A stretch of DNA of 64,000 bases from Mycobacterium terramassiliense (GCF_900157385.1 NZ_LT717701.1:62001-126000); one strand, 5' to 3'; shown: positions 42,475-53,185, counted from the stretch's first letter. Notes: generated from the letters alone by a model not told the origin. Made by a program: numbers and translations.

Positions 42475-43914
42475 TCAGAACATTCTGCGAGCCATCTTGA
42501 AGGCTCGCGCGGTGTAAGGCGGGTAGATGAACTTCGACAGGTCCGGCCGGGTCGGCTTGGTCAACACCGATTTGCGGTGACTGAACTCCTCGAAGCCATA
42601 GCGGCCGTGGTAGGCGCCCATGCCCGACGCGCCGACGCCGCCGAAGGGCAGCTTGGCCGTCGACACCTGGAAGGCCAGGTGGTTGACCAGCATGCCGCCG
42701 GCCGGCACCTGCTTGATCACCCGCTCGCGGGTCTCGCGAGTCTTGGTGAACAGATAGGCGGACAGCGGCTTGGGCCGCGAGTTGACGAAACGTATTGCGT
42801 CGTCCAGGGATTGGACCGTGATCACGGGCAGCACGGGCCCGAAGATCTCGTTCTGCATCAGCGGGCCGTCCGGATCGGGGTCGACGACAACCGCAGGCTG
42901 GATCCGCAGGCTCGACGGGTCACATTTGCCACCGACGACGACCTTGCCGTCGCCGCCGGCGAGGTAGCCGCTGATCCGGTCGAACTGCCGCTGGTTGACG
43001 ATCCGCATTCCGTCGGGCTTGTCCGACGTGAACTTCGTGATGGCGGCCCCGATCTTGCTGACCAGCTCGTCGCGAATCTTTGCGTCCGCCAACACGTAAT
43101 CTGGTGCGACGCACGTCTGCCCCGCGTTGAGCAGCTTCATCCAGGCGATCCGCTTGGCAGCGACTTCGACGTCGGCGTCCTCCGCCACGATCACTGGGCT
43201 TTTGCCGCCGAGCTCCAGCGTGCATGGGGTCAGGTGGGGTGCGGCGCCTTCGTACACCTTGCGGCCGATCTCGGTGCCGCCGGTGAACAACACGCGGTCC
43301 AGCCCCTGCGCGATGAGCTCCTGGCTCACCGAACCGTCGCCCTCGACCACGGCGATCGCGTCGTTGTCGAGATAGCGCGGCACCAAGTCGGCCATCAAGT
43401 GTGCGGACGCCGCGGCGATCTCCGACGGTTTGAGGATGACGGCGTTTCCCGCGGCGATCGCGCCGACCGCGGGACCCAGCGTCAGGTAGAACGGGTAATT
43501 CCACGCGCCGATGATCAGCACGGTGCCGTAGGGCTCGTATTCGATCCAGCCGCGGCCGGGTAGCTGCGGCATTTCGAGCAGCTGGTACTTGCGGCGCGTC
43601 CACCTGCGCACACGCTTGGCCGCGAACTTCGCCTCCCCGGCCGTCGTCGCGACGTCGGCGATGAACGACTCGAACGGGCTGCGGTCCAGGTCCTCGGCGA
43701 GCGCGGCGCCGATGGCCGCCTCGTTCTCATCCATCAACTTCGCCAGCTGCAGCAACTGCCGCCTGCGCCACTCGATGTCGCGGGTGCGGCCGGTGGCGAA
43801 GGTCTTGCGCAGTCGAGCGACCGTGGCCGGGACGTCGACGGGCCGAGCCGCGGATCGCGAGGGGGCGCCGTTCGTGGATTCCGATGTCTTCGGTGCAACC
43901 GATTCGGTGGTCAT
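42475..43914 (-). CDS. Aldehyde dehydrogenase (Rv0147-like)
   Basis: A 479-residue class 3-like NAD(P) aldehyde dehydrogenase. GAWNYPFYLTLGP, VLFTGGTEIGRKVYE, the glutamate motif LELGGKSPV and the nucleophile Cys in LNAGQTCVAPDYVL are all present. The C-terminal MARRMF region resembles fatty-aldehyde dehydrogenases. It converts long-chain or aromatic aldehydes to acids. ATG 43914 is chosen; the frame is open further upstream but without family similarity. First gene of the 0147-0149 type operon. Confidence 0.92.
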   Translation of the reverse strand: MTTESVAPKTSESTNGAPSRSAARPVDVPATVARLRKTFATGRTRDIEWRRRQLLQLAKLMDENEAAIGAALAEDLDRSPFESFIADVATTAGEAKFAAKRVRRWTRRKYQLLEMPQLPGRGWIEYEPYGTVLIIGAWNYPFYLTLGPAVGAIAAGNAVILKPSEIAAASAHLMADLVPRYLDNDAIAVVEGDGSVSQELIAQGLDRVLFTGGTEIGRKVYEGAAPHLTPCTLELGGKSPVIVAEDADVEVAAKRIAWMKLLNAGQTCVAPDYVLADAKIRDELVSKIGAAITKFTSDKPDGMRIVNQRQFDRISGYLAGGDGKVVVGGKCDPSSLRIQPAVVVDPDPDGPLMQNEIFGPVLPVITVQSLDDAIRFVNSRPKPLSAYLFTKTRETRERVIKQVPAGGMLVNHLAFQVSTAKLPFGGVGASGMGAYHGRYGFEEFSHRKSVLTKPTRPDLSKFIYPPYTARAFKMARRMF

Positions 43915-44059
43915 CGTTGTCCTTCCCGAGCAGAGTCGCCCGCTGCAACGCGGGTGGCCGCTCATCGGTGTTAACCGCGATCCTAACCATCCGGTTGGGA
44001 GAGCAATAGAAAGGATCCGCCCCGGCCGGATCCACTCGATCCTGCGGCGGCGTTTCCGG

Positions 44060-44989
44060 TCAGGGTTTTGCGGCCGTCACAAAACTGTTCGTGAACGGCC
44101 TCTCCTCCGACTGTGGCGCGCGGCCCAGCCGCAGCCCCTCGTCGAGCGCGGTCGTCACGCGAGTCGTCCAACCGTGAGCGGCGAACCAGTCCGCGCAGTC
44201 GGGGCGGCCCTCGTCGTCAAACCATAGGTCGAAGGGGTTGAACGAGGTGTCCTGGCCGCGCGCTTCGCGCTTGGCCCGCAGTTCCTGCCACTTCTGCTCC
44301 GCCTCCCGACGCTTTTCCTGGTCGACCCCGAAGATTTCGACCGCAACCCGGCTGCCGGATCCGCTCAGGTTGTCGATGGAGGCGAACATGGCCGCCTGCG
44401 CCGCCGCCGGCAGGAAAGGCAGCAAGCCTTCGGCCAGCCAGGCGGTCGGACTCGTGGCGTCGAAACCGGCGTCGCGCACCGCCTGCGGCCAATCGTGGCG
44501 AAGGTCCACCGGCACCGGCCGCCGGTCGACGACCGGGGCGGCCCCGTGGGCGGCCAGCGTCTCGGCCTTGTACTCCAGCACCTTGGGCAGATCGATCTCG
44601 TAGACGACGGTGCCGTCCGGCCAGTCCAGCCGGTAGGCGCGCGAGTCGAGGCCGGCGGCGAGGATCACCACTTGGCGGATGCCGGCGTCTTGCGTCGCCT
44701 CGGCGAAGTACGCGTCGAAGAAATGGGTGCGCACCGCCTGGTAATTGATCATGTGCCGGGAGTCGACGGTGGAATCGGCTGCCTCGTCGTCGGGCTCCGG
44801 CGTCCACCAGGCGGCGACCTGCTCCCGAACCCCCTCGAGTTCGGGAGTAGACACCAGCACTTCGGCGAACCGGTCGCGGATCAGCGGTTCGGCGCTGGCC
44901 GTCTCGGCGGCACGGGCCAGTGCCACCATCACCGCGGTCGCCCCAACGCTGGTGGCGATGTCCCAGGAATCGTCCGCGGTGCGCGGCAT
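44060..44989 (-). CDS. SAM-dependent methyltransferase, leucine-carboxyl-methyltransferase-like (copy 3)
   Basis: A 309-residue PF04072/TIGR00027 methyltransferase. SVGATAVMVALARA, the SAM loop [21 protein letters not shown], seen in part as [13 protein letters not shown], and [15 protein letters not shown] are family marks. Substrates of the mycobacterial expansions are mostly unknown. It follows the next copy with no gap (44989/44990), so the pair is coupled. Corresponds to the Rv0145/Rv0146 region. Confidence 0.88.
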   Translation of the reverse strand: MPRTADDSWDIATSVGATAVMVALARAAETASAEPLIRDRFAEVLVSTPELEGVREQVAAWWTPEPDDEAADSTVDSRHMINYQAVRTHFFDAYFAEATQDAGIRQVVILAAGLDSRAYRLDWPDGTVVYEIDLPKVLEYKAETLAAHGAAPVVDRRPVPVDLRHDWPQAVRDAGFDATSPTAWLAEGLLPFLPAAAQAAMFASIDNLSGSGSRVAVEIFGVDQEKRREAEQKWQELRAKREARGQDTSFNPFDLWFDDEGRPDCADWFAAHGWTTRVTTALDEGLRLGRAPQSEERPFTNSFVTAAKP

Positions 44990-45943
<954 letters not shown>

Positions 45944-46888
45944 CTATCGGGTGTTCGGCTGGTCGAGACGCGCTCGCAGCAAGGTGCTGCGCACGGCCTC
46001 GTCGGCCAGGTCGTCGGGAACCGGTCGGCCCAATCGGGCCATCTCCTCGCGGTTGTCCACGGCGTTCACCTGCCAGCCGTGGTCGGACAGCCACTGGATG
46101 GCGTCCGTGCGATCGGGTTCGTGGTAGGTCAGCGCTTGGACGTTGACGTCCAGGCCGAGCCGCTCCCGCACGCGCAGCCAGCGCTGCGAGTTGCTGCGCG
46201 AATTCATGCCGAACACCTCGACGGCCACCTCGCTGCCCGGGGCGCTGAGCGCGGTGAACATCTCGAACAGCCGGTCCTGGGCGTCGCTCGGCAGGTAGGG
46301 CAGCAGGCCCTCCGCCAGCCACGCGGTCGGTTGGGTGCGGTCGAACCCGGCGCCGGTCAGGGCCGCCGGCCAGTCGTCACGCAGATCGATCGGAACGGGG
46401 CGCCTGCTCGCGGTGGGGGCAGCGCCCTGCTGCTCGAGAATCCCGGTCTTGTACTCCAGCACCTTGGGCTGGTCGATCTCATACACCGCGGTGCCCGGCG
46501 GCCAATTCAACCGGTAGGCCCGCGAGTCGAGCCCGGCGGCCAAGATCACCACCTGGCGAATCCCCCCGCGGACGGCGTTCTCGAAGTACTCGTCGAAGAA
46601 GTGCGTGCGCACCGCCTGGTAGTCGATGCCGAGCCGATGCGCGCGCTGGCCGTGCGGATCGCCGTCCAGCCAGGCCAACTCGGCGTCGGCCAGCCGCGCC
46701 CACGCCGGACCGGCCGAAGACACCAACGGGCGAGCGAATTCGTCGCGGATCAGCGGATCGGCCCCGGCCGTCTCGACCGCGCGCGCCGCGGCGACGCCCA
46801 ATGCGGTGGCGCCGACCAGTTCGGTGATGGCCCAGCTGTCGCCGGCCGTGCGTAATGAGGGAGGTAACGACGCATCGAGATCAGTCAT
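45944..46888 (-). CDS. SAM-dependent methyltransferase, leucine-carboxyl-methyltransferase-like (copy 1)
   Basis: A 314-residue paralogue, first of three in a row. [35 protein letters not shown] and [15 protein letters not shown] are conserved. ATG 46888 ([10 protein letters not shown]) is preferred; a start four codons upstream is also open. M. tuberculosis has two copies here as I recall, so one duplication is lineage-specific. The 83-base upstream gap contains AT-rich TTAGTTAG, possibly a promoter. Confidence 0.87.
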   Translation of the reverse strand: MTDLDASLPPSLRTAGDSWAITELVGATALGVAAARAVETAGADPLIRDEFARPLVSSAGPAWARLADAELAWLDGDPHGQRAHRLGIDYQAVRTHFFDEYFENAVRGGIRQVVILAAGLDSRAYRLNWPPGTAVYEIDQPKVLEYKTGILEQQGAAPTASRRPVPIDLRDDWPAALTGAGFDRTQPTAWLAEGLLPYLPSDAQDRLFEMFTALSAPGSEVAVEVFGMNSRSNSQRWLRVRERLGLDVNVQALTYHEPDRTDAIQWLSDHGWQVNAVDNREEMARLGRPVPDDLADEAVRSTLLRARLDQPNTR

Positions 46889-46971
46889 GACCCGAACCAT
46901 GCTACCGAATAAGTTAGTTAGCCTATACGCTTTGTGCGCAACTTCACTGCGCCCGGGCCGGCGCCAAGCGG

Positions 46972-47607
46972 TCAGGCCTCAGGGCGCCAGAGGGCGCCTT
47001 CCAAAAGCTGCCGCAGCATTCCCGTGACGGCCAACATCGCCTGGTAGCTGCGGACGTAGCCGGAGTAGAGCCCCACGCCGCAGATCACCACGAGCAGCGT
47101 TTCGACCAGGGCCGACGGATCCGTACCGGGGATGACCTCGCCGCGCTCGATCGCGTCGTTGACGACGCGCATCAGGAATTCACGACTGAGCAGGACGGAA
47201 TCGTTCTCGGTTCTGCGCAATTCCGGGTGCCGTTGAAATTCCAGCACGGCGGTGATCAAGAACGCCGATCCGGCGGGATTCTCCGAATTGGCCCGCACCG
47301 CGGCCGAGATGAACGCCGTCAGCCGCCCGATGAGAGTGGTCTCGTGCTCCGCCTGTTTGATGCCGGCCCCGATGACGAATTTGTTCGTTTCGTCCAGCAC
47401 CTCGCGAAACAACACCCGTTTGCTGGAGAAGTAGTGGTTGATCGCGGGCCGGGTCAGGTCCGCCTGGGCCGCGATCGCCTGGAACGTCGCGCCGTCGTAA
47501 CCGCGTTCGCTGAACACCAGACGAGCGGCCTGGATAATCCGTTGACGCGTCTCGTCCGCCTTGGCGGCGGGCGGGCGCCCCGGCCTGCGACGCGCCGTTG
47601 CCGACAT
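46972..47607 (-). CDS. TetR-family regulator (Rv0144-like)
   Basis: A 211-residue TetR protein. The HTH covers [19 protein letters not shown]. The basic N-terminus ([18 protein letters not shown]) is common in the family. It starts two bases after the pirin stop, so both are in one operon, and it precedes the methyltransferases. It may bind the palindrome upstream of the pirin gene and autoregulate. Confidence 0.88.
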   Translation of the reverse strand: MSATARRRPGRPPAAKADETRQRIIQAARLVFSERGYDGATFQAIAAQADLTRPAINHYFSSKRVLFREVLDETNKFVIGAGIKQAEHETTLIGRLTAFISAAVRANSENPAGSAFLITAVLEFQRHPELRRTENDSVLLSREFLMRVVNDAIERGEVIPGTDPSALVETLLVVICGVGLYSGYVRSYQAMLAVTGMLRQLLEGALWRPEA

Positions 47608-47609
47608 TG

Positions 47610-48572
47610 CTAAATTGTGCCACCGCCATGGTGCGGCATTAACGCGTTTGGCGGAATGGTGCCGAACTTTCCGGCCTGGTAGTCCTGCAGCGCCTCGACC
47701 AATTCCGCGCGACTGTTCATCACGAAAGGCCCATAGTGGAATACCGGCTCGCGAATCGGCCTCCCGCCGAGCAGCAGCACATCAATTGCCTCCCGAGGGG
47801 CCCCCACGGTAATCCGATCGCCCGGCCCGAGCACGGCCAGTTGCCCCGAGCGAACCGGGTGGGCGACGGGACCGACGTATCCGCTCCCGGACAGCACGTA
47901 GACCAGCGCATTGAAGTCACGCCGCCACGGGACGTCGAGCCGAGCGCCGTGTGCGATCGTCACATGCGCCAACGTGATTGGCGTGTGGGTGATGCCCGGT
48001 CCACGGTGGCCGTCGATCTCGCCGGCAATGATGCGGACCAGGGCCCCGCCGTCGCTTGAGGCGAGCAGCGCGGCGTCGTCCCCGTCGATCGCCTGATACC
48101 GCGGCGGAGCGAATTTGTCGCTCTTCGGCAAATTCACCCAGAGCTGGATGCCGTGGAAGACGCCACCGCTTTCCACCAGTTCGGCCGGCGGGGTTTCGAT
48201 GTGCAGGATGCCCGACCCGGCCGTCATCCACTGCGTCGCGCCGTCGGTGATCAGGCCGCCGCCGCCGTGCGAATCCTGGTGCGCGAATTTGCCGTCGATC
48301 ATGTAGGTGACGGTCTCGAAGCCGCGGTGCGGATGCCAATCGGTGCCCCTCGGCTCGCCCGGCTGGTACTCGACCTCCCCCATCTGGTCCATGTGCACAA
48401 AGGGATCCAGGTCGGCGGCGCTGACCCCGGCGAACGCGCGTACCACCGGGAAGCCCTCACCCTCGTAGCCTCGCGGGCCCGTGGTGATCGATCGGACCGG
48501 CCGTTCGGTGTCGCCGGGGCCGGCGGCGCCGATGCGTGGCAGCGTGAGGGTGTCTGCGGTGACTGCTGGCAT
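47610..48572 (-). CDS. Pirin family protein
   Basis: A 320-residue bicupin. The N-terminal metal site is DWHPHRGFETVTYMIDG with FAHQDSHGGGGLI and HIETPPAEL nearby, supplying three His and one Glu, and PFVHMDQMGEVEY precedes it. Bacterial pirins act as quercetinase-like dioxygenases or redox sensors. ATG 48572 has AAGGAGAC before it. Cotranscribed with the downstream TetR gene. Not at this place in M. tuberculosis as I recall. Confidence 0.9.
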   Translation of the reverse strand: MPAVTADTLTLPRIGAAGPGDTERPVRSITTGPRGYEGEGFPVVRAFAGVSAADLDPFVHMDQMGEVEYQPGEPRGTDWHPHRGFETVTYMIDGKFAHQDSHGGGGLITDGATQWMTAGSGILHIETPPAELVESGGVFHGIQLWVNLPKSDKFAPPRYQAIDGDDAALLASSDGGALVRIIAGEIDGHRGPGITHTPITLAHVTIAHGARLDVPWRRDFNALVYVLSGSGYVGPVAHPVRSGQLAVLGPGDRITVGAPREAIDVLLLGGRPIREPVFHYGPFVMNSRAELVEALQDYQAGKFGTIPPNALMPHHGGGTI

Positions 48573-48602
48573 GTCTGTCTCCTTCGATGAGTGCTGGCCG
48601 AT

Positions 48603-48626
48603 ATAACCGGACTCTGGTCCGTTTAT
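48603..48626. promoter_or_regulatory. Operator-like palindrome upstream of pirin
   Basis: ATAACCGGAC (48603-48612) and GTCCGTTTAT (48617-48626) form an inverted repeat matching at nine of ten positions around TCTG, 30 bases before the pirin ATG. This size and place fit a TetR operator. The TetR gene two bases downstream of pirin is the likely binder (inferred). Confidence 0.6.
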
Positions 48627-48810
48627 TCCGAACGGCATGCGTAGTCCGGCAATCCGACGGCGCTCGGCGGCCGTCGCCCCGACCCCCTAAATGTTTAAAG
48701 TTCGCCAATCGTTGTATAAAGCAATATTTGCTGAGGTGTGGGGTCGCCGTGCATGCCCAACCCTGAGATGGTGCAAAGCGAGAAGGTCGAAGGCGGGAAG
48801 GGTGACGCGA

Positions 48811-50778
48811 ATGCTGTCCAACACACTCGGGCGGGGAGCCGGCTGGCTGCGGGCAAACCGCCTGGGCTTGTTCTGTCTGGCGATCGTGGTGGGAATTGGC
48901 GCCGGGCTTGGTGCGGCGGCATTCCGCTACTTGATCTACGGCTTCACCTGGCTGGCGACCGGGCACGATGAGTTCGGCCAGCAGGGCTGGGTGGCCAGCG
49001 ACCACCTGCCCTGGTTGGGAATCGGATTCTTTGTGGTCAGCCCGGTCATCGGCGGGTTGCTGTACGGGCCGTTGATATCGCGGTTCGCCCGCGAGGCCCG
49101 GGGCCACGGCGTGCCGGAGGTCATGATCGCCGTGGCCGAAAATGGCGGCCGTATCCGACCCCAGGTCACGGTAGTCAAGGCGCTCGCGTCGGCGCTGTGC
49201 ATCGGCACCGGCGGATCGGTCGGCCGCGAGGGGCCGATCGTGCAGATCGGCGCGGCGCTGGCGTCCAGTTTCGGCCAGTGGGTGCGGATGCCGGAGAACC
49301 GGCTACGGGTGCTGGTGGCGTGCGGCGCTGCCGGCGGCATCTCGGCGACGTTCAACGCGCCCATCACCGGTGTCTTCTTTGCGGTGGAGCTGATCCTTCG
49401 GGAACTCTCGGTGGAAGCGATCTTCACCATCATGCTGTCGGCGATGGTCGCCGACGTGATCTCGCGGGTGTTTTTCGGCTCGGCCCCTTTCCTCACGCAG
49501 CTGCCCACCGGCATTGCGCTGGACCACATCGCCAATTACGTCTTGGTGGCCCTGCTGGCGGCGATCGCCGGCGCGATCGGGGTCTTGTTCAAAAGCGTGC
49601 TGTACAAGACCGAGGATCTCTGCGACCGCGTCTGGGGCCAGCGCCCGGACTGGGCGCGCCCGGCGGTGGGCGGAATCGTGCTGGGCCTGCTGCTGCTCGC
49701 GGTGCCGCAGCTGTACGGGGTCGGCTATCCGGTGATGTATGCCGCCTTCGCCGGTCACTACGCGCTGTGGTTTCTGGTGATACTCGCCGCCGGCAAGATG
49801 CTGGCGTGCAGTCTGACCATCGGCATCGGCGGCTCAGGCGGTGTGTTCGCCCCCTCATTGTTCGTCGGCGCCACGTCGGGCATGGCCTTCGGCCTCATCG
49901 TCCATCAGATCATCGGCCCCGGGGCCGGAGACCCCGCGCTCTACGCAATCGTCGGAATGGGCGCCGTGTTCGCGTCGGCGGCAAGAGCCCCGCTCACCGC
50001 ACTGGCGAGCACGGTGGAGATGACCGGGGACTTCACCCTCACGCTGCCGGTCATGCTGGCCGTCGCGGTGGGCACGACCGTTTCCCGCGCACTCTCCTAC
50101 GGCACCATCTACACCACCAAGCTGCTGCGCCGCGGCATCGACATCGAGCGCCCCACTCCCACCCATGCGTTTGCCAACCTGACCGCGGCGGATGCCATGC
50201 ACCCGTTCAGCGTTCCGCTCGACCTCGCGGGCCACCGCGGCGACGCCGACCGGGACTGGACGACCCTGCTCGGCCCGGTTACGCGAGTTCGCCAGCCGCA
50301 GGCGCTCTTCGCCAACGACAGCTTGGCCCAGGCGCTCCGGCAGCTCGTCCTCTACGGTCGCGACGGGCTTCCGGTCATCGACACCGATGCCCGACACGTC
50401 CAAGGCTGGCTCACCAACCAGAATGTGCTGCGCGCCGTCGACGCCTACCTCGCCGACGTACAACCCGACATCGCCGCCAGCCACCGAGCCGCTGGATGGG
50501 CCGACCCGCGTGCGAATACGGCCGAACATGACCCCCACAGCCAGCTCGCCGGGTACCAGATCGTCGAACACACCCTTACCCCTGCTTCCGGCGCCGTCGG
50601 CCGGCTCGTCGGCGAGCTGGACTGGCCGCCCGGCCACTTTCCGGTGTCGGTGCTCCACAAGCGGCAACTAGTCGACGCCGACGCCACCGTCCGGCTGTCC
50701 GCGGGTGATCGGCTCAGCGTCCTCGTGCCGAGAAACGGCACAGACACCAAGGAATCCGACGGATCGTCGTCCCGCTAG
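48811..50778 (+). CDS. ClC-family chloride transporter with CBS and TrkA-C-like regulatory domains (Rv0143c-like)
   Basis: A 655-residue protein. About ten to twelve membrane helices span residues 15-440 with ClC filter motifs: GTGGSVGREGPIVQIG containing gating Glu140, GSGGVFAPSLFVGA and GMGAVFASAARAPLTA. A CBS pair follows (ADAMHPFSVPLD, then YGRDGLPVIDTDA), and the last 75 residues (GYQIVEHTLTPAS to SAGDRLSVLVP) look like a TrkA-C domain. The retained gating glutamate fits either an H+/Cl- exchanger or a channel. ATG 48811 follows GGGAAGGG. Its stop overlaps the convergent Dps stop. Confidence 0.9.
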   Translation: MLSNTLGRGAGWLRANRLGLFCLAIVVGIGAGLGAAAFRYLIYGFTWLATGHDEFGQQGWVASDHLPWLGIGFFVVSPVIGGLLYGPLISRFAREARGHGVPEVMIAVAENGGRIRPQVTVVKALASALCIGTGGSVGREGPIVQIGAALASSFGQWVRMPENRLRVLVACGAAGGISATFNAPITGVFFAVELILRELSVEAIFTIMLSAMVADVISRVFFGSAPFLTQLPTGIALDHIANYVLVALLAAIAGAIGVLFKSVLYKTEDLCDRVWGQRPDWARPAVGGIVLGLLLLAVPQLYGVGYPVMYAAFAGHYALWFLVILAAGKMLACSLTIGIGGSGGVFAPSLFVGATSGMAFGLIVHQIIGPGAGDPALYAIVGMGAVFASAARAPLTALASTVEMTGDFTLTLPVMLAVAVGTTVSRALSYGTIYTTKLLRRGIDIERPTPTHAFANLTAADAMHPFSVPLDLAGHRGDADRDWTTLLGPVTRVRQPQALFANDSLAQALRQLVLYGRDGLPVIDTDARHVQGWLTNQNVLRAVDAYLADVQPDIAASHRAAGWADPRANTAEHDPHSQLAGYQIVEHTLTPASGAVGRLVGELDWPPGHFPVSVLHKRQLVDADATVRLSAGDRLSVLVPRNGTDTKESDGSSSR

Positions 50779-51323
50779 GAAGCGCTGCGCGCGCTGCTCG
50801 CGGCGTCCCGTTCGGTGGACGAGCCCTCGTGCGTCAGCTTCCCGCCCGCGCTCTCCAGGTGGGCCCGGACAAACCACTGGAACTTCTCCAGGTGCCCGGC
50901 CTGATCGATCAGAAGATCCTGGGTGACCGGGTCGAGTTCCTCGGTCTCCTCGATGTATTTGCGGATGTCTTCGATGACTCCGGTGTAGACCAGGTCCAGC
51001 GCGGCCAGGTGCGCCTGGACGCAGTCGCGGCCCACCGAGTAGTCGTCCCAGGTGCGGTCCTTGAGGATCGCTCCCGGCGTGCCCTGCGGTGACGCCCCCA
51101 GGGCGGCGATGCGCTCGGCTACGTCGTCGGCAAACCCGCGGACCGCGTCGACCTGCGGGTCGATCATCTCGTGCACGCCAATGAAATTGGGGCCCACCAC
51201 GTTCCAGTGGACGTGCTTCAACGTCAGGTGAAGGTCGTTGTATGTGCTCAGTTGCTTTTGCAGCAATTCGGTCAGCCGCGCTGCCTGTTTGTCGGTCAGT
51301 CCCGGAATGGTGAACTGCGTCAT
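50775..51323 (-). CDS. dps: Dps-family DNA-binding ferritin-like protein
   Basis: A 182-residue Dps protein. LHLTLKHVHWNVVGPNFIGVHEMID provides the ferroxidase His and Asp (core HVHWNVVGPNF), with DDVAERIAALG completing the site. The tail (EGSSTERDAASSARSAS) is Ser/Ala-rich and little charged. Dps stores iron, detoxifies peroxide and can coat DNA. ATG 51323 has GGAGGG nearby. Its TAG stop and the ClC TAG stop share the palindrome CTAG at 50775-50778. Starvation or oxidative control is likely but no site is seen. Confidence 0.9.
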   Translation of the reverse strand: MTQFTIPGLTDKQAARLTELLQKQLSTYNDLHLTLKHVHWNVVGPNFIGVHEMIDPQVDAVRGFADDVAERIAALGASPQGTPGAILKDRTWDDYSVGRDCVQAHLAALDLVYTGVIEDIRKYIEETEELDPVTQDLLIDQAGHLEKFQWFVRAHLESAGGKLTHEGSSTERDAASSARSAS

Positions 51324-51396
51324 CGATCCCTCCCTGCTTTGCACATGGTCACGTCTCCCAGGTGGGTTACCCGATGGCAGTGGCCGGAAACCCGGT

Positions 51397-52323
51397 CTAG
51401 AGCTCGCTGATGTGCTGCACCGGCAGGCGAGCGCCCCGCCGGGGTTCGTATGCCAGCCCACTGGCTTCGAGTAGCCGAACCACGCGGTGGCGGTGCGGCC
51501 GCATGGGTTCCAGCAGTTCGAGCATCGCCGCGTCATCGACGGGGCGGCCCAGCAGGGTCCAGCCGATCATCTTCGGGACGTGATAATCACCCACCGAGAC
51601 GGCATCGGGGTCACCGAACGCGCGTTGCGCGGTCTCGGCGGCGGTCCACTCGCCGACTCCCGGCAGGGACATCAGCGCCTGGCGGGCCTGCTCCGCCGGC
51701 CGCGACGCCAGGCGTTCCAGGGAGGACGCCCGGCGCGCGCAGCCCACCACGGCGTGCGCTCGCCTGGGATCCACGTTGGCGCGATGAAACTCCCACGACG
51801 GGATGTGCCGCCACGCCTCGGCCGACGGCGGCACCCGCATCCCGTCCGGGGCCGGCCCGGGCGCCGGCGTGCCGTACTTGGACACCAGCAGACGCCACGA
51901 CCGGAACGCGTCTGCGCCGGGCACCCGCTGCTCGATGATCGCCGGGATCAGGGCTTCCAGCACGAGTCCGGTTCGGCCCAGCCGCAGGTGGGGGACGCGC
52001 TGGTGCGCGGCGGCGACCGTCGGATCGCGCGGCACGAAGTTCGAGGCGTCGTCGTCGGCGCCCAGCAGCGCCGGCAGCATCTCGACGAATTGCTCAGCAC
52101 CGCCGCCCCACGCCACGCAATGGGCGGCGTTGGCGGCCGCGCGGGTGATCCGTGCGGTGACCGGGCCGGTGGGCAGCAGGCTGGTTCGCCAGATGGCGCC
52201 GTCACCGGGCATTCGAAAGCACGGATCTCGGGGCCCCCGGCGCAGGGGTGCCAGGGTGTGCCCGAAGCTGGCAGCTCCGGGGAACGTGACCGTGCGCGCG
52301 CTCTGCACCCGATAACCCTGCAA
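51397..52323 (-). CDS. AlkA-like HhH-GPD DNA glycosylase (Rv0142-like)
   Basis: A 308-residue protein. The helix-hairpin-helix LMSLPGVGEWTAAETAQRAFG is given in part by SLPGVGEWTAAETA, with the catalytic Asp in VSVGDYHVP, the arrangement of 3-methyladenine glycosylases. The N-terminal AlkA-like domain is shortened. The iron-sulfur cysteines of Nth/MutY are missing. The start is a TTG at 52323, since no ATG fits. It likely removes alkylated bases; function in mycobacteria is unproved. Confidence 0.83.
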   Translation of the reverse strand: MQGYRVQSARTVTFPGAASFGHTLAPLRRGPRDPCFRMPGDGAIWRTSLLPTGPVTARITRAAANAAHCVAWGGGAEQFVEMLPALLGADDDASNFVPRDPTVAAAHQRVPHLRLGRTGLVLEALIPAIIEQRVPGADAFRSWRLLVSKYGTPAPGPAPDGMRVPPSAEAWRHIPSWEFHRANVDPRRAHAVVGCARRASSLERLASRPAEQARQALMSLPGVGEWTAAETAQRAFGDPDAVSVGDYHVPKMIGWTLLGRPVDDAAMLELLEPMRPHRHRVVRLLEASGLAYEPRRGARLPVQHISEL

Positions 52324-52396
52324 TCTGTCGTCCCAGCGGCTTTACGGGCCGGGCTGTTTGACCGTTGACGATTCCCCAAGACAATATTGCGATGTG

Positions 52397-52801
52397 ATGA
52401 CGCCCTTCGACGCCCCGCACACCGAACTGGCGTGGATGTTCCTGCAGAGCACGAGCGAGGGCGGCGACCTGGACGAGGGCTTCACCTTGTTGAGCGACGA
52501 CTTCACCTACTGGAGCATCTACACCCGGGTGTCCTTCGACAAGGACACGCTGCGGCAAGCGATCGACTGGCGCAAGCGGACCCTGGAGATCACCATCGAT
52601 CTGCTTCGCTGCGTCTGCGAGGGGGACACGGTGGTGGTCGAGGCGCACGCATTCGGGAGAACGACCGCGGGCGTCGAGTACGACAGCCCCTTCGTGGGCA
52701 TCTTCGAGATGCGCGACGGGATGATCGTGTCGATGCGCGAATACGGCGACACCCGCGCGGCGGCTCAGGCGCTGCCCGGGTCGTCCCCTCGCGGCGTCTG
52801 A
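52397..52801 (+). CDS. SnoaL-like NTF2-fold protein (Rv0141c-like)
   Basis: A 134-residue protein. FLQSTSEGGDLDEGFTLLSDDFTYWSI is represented by GFTLLSDDFTYWSIYTR, and SPFVGIFEMRDGMIVSMREY is the common SnoaL ending, again family-typical. No catalytic set is clear. It converges with the DUF427 gene, three bases away. Length matches Rv0141c as I recall. Confidence 0.8.
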   Translation: MTPFDAPHTELAWMFLQSTSEGGDLDEGFTLLSDDFTYWSIYTRVSFDKDTLRQAIDWRKRTLEITIDLLRCVCEGDTVVVEAHAFGRTTAGVEYDSPFVGIFEMRDGMIVSMREYGDTRAAAQALPGSSPRGV

Positions 52802-52804
52802 GCG

Positions 52805-53185
52805 CTACTGAGCCGAGACGCTGATCTCCGCCTTGTTGGGGTAGAAGGCGACGTGGCCGGCGATGGCCGCCACGGCGGGGTAGGGCTGCTCGTACGTCCA
52901 GATCACGTCGGCGACGGTGTCGCCGGCCGAGGTGGTCACGCTGTAGTAGCTGGCGTCCCCCTTGAAGGGGCAATGGGTGCTGGTGTCGGTGCGGGTCAGC
53001 CGGTCGCCCTTCACGTCGGACATCGGAATGTATTGCACCGCAGGTAAAGTCGCCTCACGCAACTCCAACGCCGCGGTGGTGTCGGCCACGAGTTCGCCGT
53101 TGACGCGCACCTGGACGCGGCCCTTCGTCGGCTCGATGGTGATCGGATGCCCGGCGCTGGGCTCTTTGATTTCGGGGTGGGCCAT
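52805..53185 (-). CDS. DUF427 protein (Rv0140-like)
   Basis: A 126-residue single DUF427 domain. IPMSDVKGDRLTRTDTST, CPFKGDASYYSV and AVAAIAGHVAFYPNKAE are the family stretches, with Cys and Lys of CPFKG conserved across DUF427. Biochemical role unknown. It is 72 bases downstream of the reductase gene on the same strand and may share its transcript. Confidence 0.87.
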   Translation of the reverse strand: MAHPEIKEPSAGHPITIEPTKGRVQVRVNGELVADTTAALELREATLPAVQYIPMSDVKGDRLTRTDTSTHCPFKGDASYYSVTTSAGDTVADVIWTYEQPYPAVAAIAGHVAFYPNKAEISVSAQ

